From positions 248,001 to 312,000 of the forward strand of contig NZ_JBHSGU010000002.1 of assembly GCF_042652645.1 (NCBI RefSeq): DNA of 64,000 nucleotides. Reading direction: 5' to 3'. Positions 60,875 through 64,000 of this stretch are shown here, piece after piece; position 1 is the first letter of the stretch; each line of letters opens with the position of its first letter. Below the pieces are notes generated by a model. It had not been told where the DNA came from and ran no database searches. It saw nothing but the letters and a program-made list of their open reading frames with translations. Source of the DNA: Glaciecola siphonariae. GTDB taxonomy: Bacteria; Pseudomonadota; Gammaproteobacteria; Enterobacterales; Alteromonadaceae. The translations under genes were made by a program, and so were the position numbers.

Positions 60875-62899
60875 ATGTCAGACACTTCCTTAGCCAAGCA
60901 GCATCAAACGATAAAGCAGCAGTTAGAAACCTTTGCTCATCAATATTATGTGTTAGATGAACCCAGTGTTCCAGATGCAGAGTACGACCGACTAATGCAG
61001 GCATTGATTGCGCTTGAGAAGCAGGACCCAAGCCTCAGAACGCCAGATTCTCCCTCGCAAAAAGTGGGTGGAGCGGTACTCAGCAAGTTTGAGACAGTGG
61101 CCCATGAAATACCCATGCTAAGTCTTGATAATGGGTTTGCGGATGATGACCTATTGGCGTTTGAACAGAGAATTCTAGACCGCTTAAACATGACTTCAGA
61201 GATTGAGTTTGCCTGCGAACCAAAGCTAGACGGCCTTGCTGTATCAATTATGTATGAAAATGGCGTGCTTACACGAGCTGCAACCCGTGGCGATGGTCAA
61301 AGCGGAGAGAATATTACGGAAAATGTGAAAACCATTGCTAACGTTCCCCTTCGCCTGCGTGGCGATAAGCTGCCAGAACGTTTAGAGGTGAGAGGCGAGG
61401 TCTTTATGCCCAAGGAGGGTTTTGAAGCCCTCAACGCTGCGCAAAAACAAAAGCAAGCTAAAACCTTTGTGAATCCGCGCAACGCAGCAGCAGGTAGCCT
61501 TCGCCAGCTAGATTCAAAAATTACGGCTTCACGACCGCTACGCCTATATGCATATTCTGTGGGAGTGATTGAAGGCGGTGCAATCGAACAGGCAAGCACG
61601 CACAGTGAGCGCCTTGAGGCATTAGCTGAAATGGGCCTGCCGCTATGCAAAGAAACCGACACGGTTAAAGGTGCGCAGGCCTGTATAGACTACTTCAACA
61701 AGATTGGCCGCATGCGTGCAAATTTAAGTTACGACATCGACGGTGTGGTATTCAAAGTGAACAATATTGAGCTACAAACGCGGTTAGGCTTTGTTTCTAA
61801 AGCGCCGCGTTGGGCACTGGCGCAAAAATTTCCTGCACAGGAAGAAATGACGCGCTTGATGGCGGTTGAATTTCAGGTGGGTCGTACCGGCGCGATTACG
61901 CCTGTAGCGCGCCTGGAACCTGTTTTTGTTGGCGGCGTGACGGTGTCTAATGCCACTTTACATAATCAAGATGAAATAGAGCGCCTTGGCGTGAGGGTGG
62001 GCGATACGGTTATTATTCGCCGAGCCGGAGACGTTATCCCGCAAGTGGTTTCGGTTGTGCTTGATAAACGCCCTGACGACGCAGAAGAAATAGTATTTCC
62101 TAGTCATTGTCCTATTTGTGAATCGCATGTTGAAAAAATAGCCTCAGAGGCGGTTGCCCGCTGCACTGGCGGCTTGGTGTGCTCTGCCCAGCGTAAAGAG
62201 GCGATCAAACACTTTGCGTCTCGCAAAGCACTGGATATTGATGGCTTAGGCGATAAACTCGTGGAACAACTAGTAGAGCAAAAGTTGATTGAAAATCCAG
62301 CCGATCTTTTTCATTTAAGTTTACCTCAACTTACCTCTCTTGACCGTTTTGGTGATAAGTCGGCGGTCAATCTTTTGCGTGCGCTTGACGCGGCGAAAGA
62401 AACCACGCTGCCGCGTTTTTTATATGCCCTTGGTATTCGAGAAGTAGGGGAAGCAACGGCTAGAAATCTCGCTCTCCACTTTCTAAGCCTAGAAGAGGTG
62501 ATTAAAGCTAGCTTTGAAGCCTTGGTAGAGGTGCAAGATGTGGGGGAAGTGGTTGCCCGCCACATATTTGAGTTCATGCATGAGCCAAGCAATCAAAGCA
62601 TAATACAAAAGCTTCAAGAGGCTGGCGTTCACTGGCCTGTTATCGAACTTGCGCCTATTGAGCAGCAGCCTTTTGCCGGTAAAACCATTGTGCTTACCGG
62701 CACCTTATCGCAGATGGGGCGCAGTGAGGCTAAAGCGAAGCTTCAAGAGTTAGGTGCGAAGGTCTCATCAAGTGTATCTGCAAAAACAGATTTGTTGATT
62801 GCGGGCGAAAAAGCGGGATCAAAATTGGCAAAGGCTAGCGAGCTTGGCATTGAAACGTGGGACGAGCAAGCCTTGGTAGATTTTTTAGCGTCTCGTTAG
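60875..62899 (+). CDS. ligA: NAD-dependent DNA ligase
   Basis: Seals nicks in replication and repair using NAD. From the ATG at 60875 the protein has 674 residues: Ia domain with EYDRLMQALIALEKQDP, and an adenylation domain with catalytic Lys117 in CEPKLDGLAVSIMYENG and ATRGDGQSGENITEN. An OB fold and a zinc finger (CPICESH and the later ARCTGGLVCSAQ) follow. Helix-hairpin-helix repeats (LYALGIREVGEATARNLALH) and a C-terminal BRCT domain (AGKTIVLTGTLSQMGRSEAK-like, with FAGKTIVLTGTLS) complete it. A TTG two codons upstream is in frame, but the ATG is the likelier start. Confidence 0.97.
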   Translation: MSDTSLAKQHQTIKQQLETFAHQYYVLDEPSVPDAEYDRLMQALIALEKQDPSLRTPDSPSQKVGGAVLSKFETVAHEIPMLSLDNGFADDDLLAFEQRILDRLNMTSEIEFACEPKLDGLAVSIMYENGVLTRAATRGDGQSGENITENVKTIANVPLRLRGDKLPERLEVRGEVFMPKEGFEALNAAQKQKQAKTFVNPRNAAAGSLRQLDSKITASRPLRLYAYSVGVIEGGAIEQASTHSERLEALAEMGLPLCKETDTVKGAQACIDYFNKIGRMRANLSYDIDGVVFKVNNIELQTRLGFVSKAPRWALAQKFPAQEEMTRLMAVEFQVGRTGAITPVARLEPVFVGGVTVSNATLHNQDEIERLGVRVGDTVIIRRAGDVIPQVVSVVLDKRPDDAEEIVFPSHCPICESHVEKIASEAVARCTGGLVCSAQRKEAIKHFASRKALDIDGLGDKLVEQLVEQKLIENPADLFHLSLPQLTSLDRFGDKSAVNLLRALDAAKETTLPRFLYALGIREVGEATARNLALHFLSLEEVIKASFEALVEVQDVGEVVARHIFEFMHEPSNQSIIQKLQEAGVHWPVIELAPIEQQPFAGKTIVLTGTLSQMGRSEAKAKLQELGAKVSSSVSAKTDLLIAGEKAGSKLAKASELGIETWDEQALVDFLASR

Positions 62900-62932
62900 C
62901 TAACTGCGGTGGGGACAGACCTTGAAAAAGGC

Positions 62933-63454
62933 CTAGGCCTGGGGTTTCTCGCCTCTGCGAGTGCGCCAGGCTTTGTTAACTGACCATCGCCATATGCCGT
63001 CTAGGCCAAAGTAACCTATAGCGCCTGCAACCACTGAACAGATTAAACAACCGAGTAAAAATGCCGGCCCTATGGTATTGATTGACTCAATTACCCAGCT
63101 CCAACTTAATTCGAAATGAAAGTTTGTCATTTCAGTCCCAAGTACAGTACTCCCCACCAAATATGCCCCGTAGAATATAGGCGGCATAGTCAGAGGATTG
63201 GTTATCCATACCGTAGCAATTGACAGCGGCAAATTAACCCTGAGTACGATTGCAGCCGCAGCCGACAGTACCATTTGAAACGGAACCGGCCAAAACGCGA
63301 AGAATAAGCCTAAGCCAAATGCGCCTTTGGCTGAACGACGATTTAGATGCCATAGATTGGGATCGTGCAACAGCGTACCGAACACTCTTAACGATTTGTT
63401 GGCTTTTACCGAATTATGATCGGGCAAAAATCGTTGAATAAATTTTCTTGGCAT
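62933..63454 (-). CDS. DUF2062-family membrane protein
   Basis: A 173-residue inner-membrane protein: basic N-terminus (MPRKFIQRFLPDHNSVKANK), then LWHLNRRSAKGAFGLGLFFA and FWPVPFQMVLSAAAAIVLRV, NLPLSIATVWITNPLTMPPI (the WxxNPxTxxP hallmark of DUF2062) and two further helices. Function is unknown; homologues often lie near comEC, as here. It converges with ligA and is divergent from comEC with only about 25 bp between start codons. Confidence 0.85.
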   Translation of the reverse strand: MPRKFIQRFLPDHNSVKANKSLRVFGTLLHDPNLWHLNRRSAKGAFGLGLFFAFWPVPFQMVLSAAAAIVLRVNLPLSIATVWITNPLTMPPIFYGAYLVGSTVLGTEMTNFHFELSWSWVIESINTIGPAFLLGCLICSVVAGAIGYFGLDGIWRWSVNKAWRTRRGEKPQA

Positions 63455-63479
63455 AAATTACTACAACCCTGGACTCGCC

Positions 63480-64000
63480 TTGACCACATCAGACAGAGTG
63501 CTGTTAACATTTATCATAATATTCGTCAGTAGCGCATTATGGCCTAAATTACCCCATCTTTCACTGCTAATTATTGGGACGATAGCTCTCATACTGTTGT
63601 GCGTAATTAAACATCGCTCGCATAATTGCTTATCGGCAATATCGCTAGGTGCATTACTAGGCTTTGTTTGGGCGGGTTTTACAGGCCATATGTATATTAG
63701 TTGGCAAATCGACCCTCAATTACATAATCAAAACCTAGTAATTGAGGGAAGGGTAAGTTCAGTAGTGATGACCAATGATGAGCCTGAAGATGCCTCATCA
63801 CAGGGCGACCCAAGCGCAATTCGATTCAATATCCGCTTAACTCGAGCAGGAAAATCAGCTCTTTATACTTATCCGAAAGTGCGCCTTGCTTGGTACCGGC
63901 CCTCGTTTACACCTAAGCAAGGACAAAGTCTGCGCCTGCTGATAAATATGCGTGCGCCAAATGGTTTGGCTAATCCACATAGTTTTAATTATCAAACATG
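63480..64000 (+). CDS. comEC: ComEC/Rec2-type DNA uptake channel protein, N-terminal part, cut by window edge
   Basis: The visible 173 codons look like the N-terminus of ComEC, the inner-membrane channel for DNA in natural transformation. Several hydrophobic helices (LTFIIIFVSSALWP, LSLLIIGTIALILLCVIK, ISLGALLGFVWAGFTGHMYI) are followed by a DUF4131 soluble domain: LVIEGRVSSVVM, IRFNIRLTRAG, KVRLAWYRPSFTPKQGQSLR and the characteristic RAPNGLANPHSFNYQT. The start is uncertain: no ATG fits, TTG at 63480 is the first plausible codon and GTG at 63498 is an alternative. The metallo-beta-lactamase and main channel domains lie beyond the window. Confidence 0.85.
   Translation, partial: MTTSDRVLLTFIIIFVSSALWPKLPHLSLLIIGTIALILLCVIKHRSHNCLSAISLGALLGFVWAGFTGHMYISWQIDPQLHNQNLVIEGRVSSVVMTNDEPEDASSQGDPSAIRFNIRLTRAGKSALYTYPKVRLAWYRPSFTPKQGQSLRLLINMRAPNGLANPHSFNYQT

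Overview
The window is chromosomal DNA from a gammaproteobacterium, most probably an Alteromonadales member (Alteromonas/Glaciecola-like). This rests on protein families and gene order: mltD-gloB, mrp-dcd, rimK with a desuccinylase-like gene and rimB, the leuS-to-lipA cluster, ftsH-folP-glmM-tpiA-secG-tRNA-Leu, pnp-nlpI, and smc-zipA-ligA, together with an SMC-type condensin gene and PEP-CTERM-like surface proteins. No rRNA, insertion sequence, integrase, prophage or CRISPR array was seen. Almost all of it is housekeeping backbone. Gene identities are from reading the translations, not from database searches.

Layout. 1-3.7 kb: mltD (cut by the left edge), gloB, a YafS-like methyltransferase-fold protein and a lipoprotein. 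3.7-8.5 kb: metG divergent from mrp, then dcd and a 2OG-Fe(II) oxygenase. 8.6-17.7 kb is the accessory part: two secreted proteins with PEP-CTERM-like tails, a molybdenum hydroxylase cassette (MocA-like protein, iorA, iorB), tRNA-Pro(GGG), two small membrane proteins, a GlxA-type regulator, a lipoprotein gene broken by one in-frame stop, and a DUF4136 lipoprotein. 17.7-23.5 kb: a hemolysin III-type protein, mgtE, an MscS channel and the rimK operon.

23.6-36.7 kb is one long minus-strand run: leuS, lptE, holA, nadD, rsfS, rlmH, mrdA, rodA, rlpA, dacA, ybeD, lipB, lipA. It joins envelope elongation and remodelling (PBP2, RodA, RlpA, PBP5/6, LptE) with NAD synthesis, DNA polymerase III delta, ribosome maturation and lipoylation; many junctions overlap by a few bases. 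36.9-40.5 kb: a Lon-family protease, an SDR dehydrogenase and yhbY. 41-46.6 kb: ftsH, folP, glmM, tpiA, secG, tRNA-Leu(GAG).

46.8-54.8 kb: an HPF-like protein, nhaR, a small membrane protein, pnp, a DUF1244 protein, nlpI and an unrecognised Sel1-repeat protein with a zinc-protease motif. 54.7-64 kb: cysZ, smc, zipA, ligA, a DUF2062 protein and the beginning of comEC, cut by the right edge.

Most notable: (a) the 615-residue Sel1-repeat protein ending in a HELAH...DEY metallopeptidase-like domain beside nlpI; (b) relative to the E. coli order, rlmE is absent between yhbY and ftsH, and the rimP-nusA-infB-rbfA-truB-rpsO block is absent between tRNA-Leu and pnp; (c) the nonsense-broken lipoprotein gene; (d) the rimK/desuccinylase-like/rimB operon; (e) a Lon-type protease with an intact Ser-Lys dyad but Arg in place of the Walker A lysine; (f) short tandem repeats of 10, 12 and 14 bp, two of them coding for Lys-rich linkers. 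No clearly new defence or mobile system is visible.
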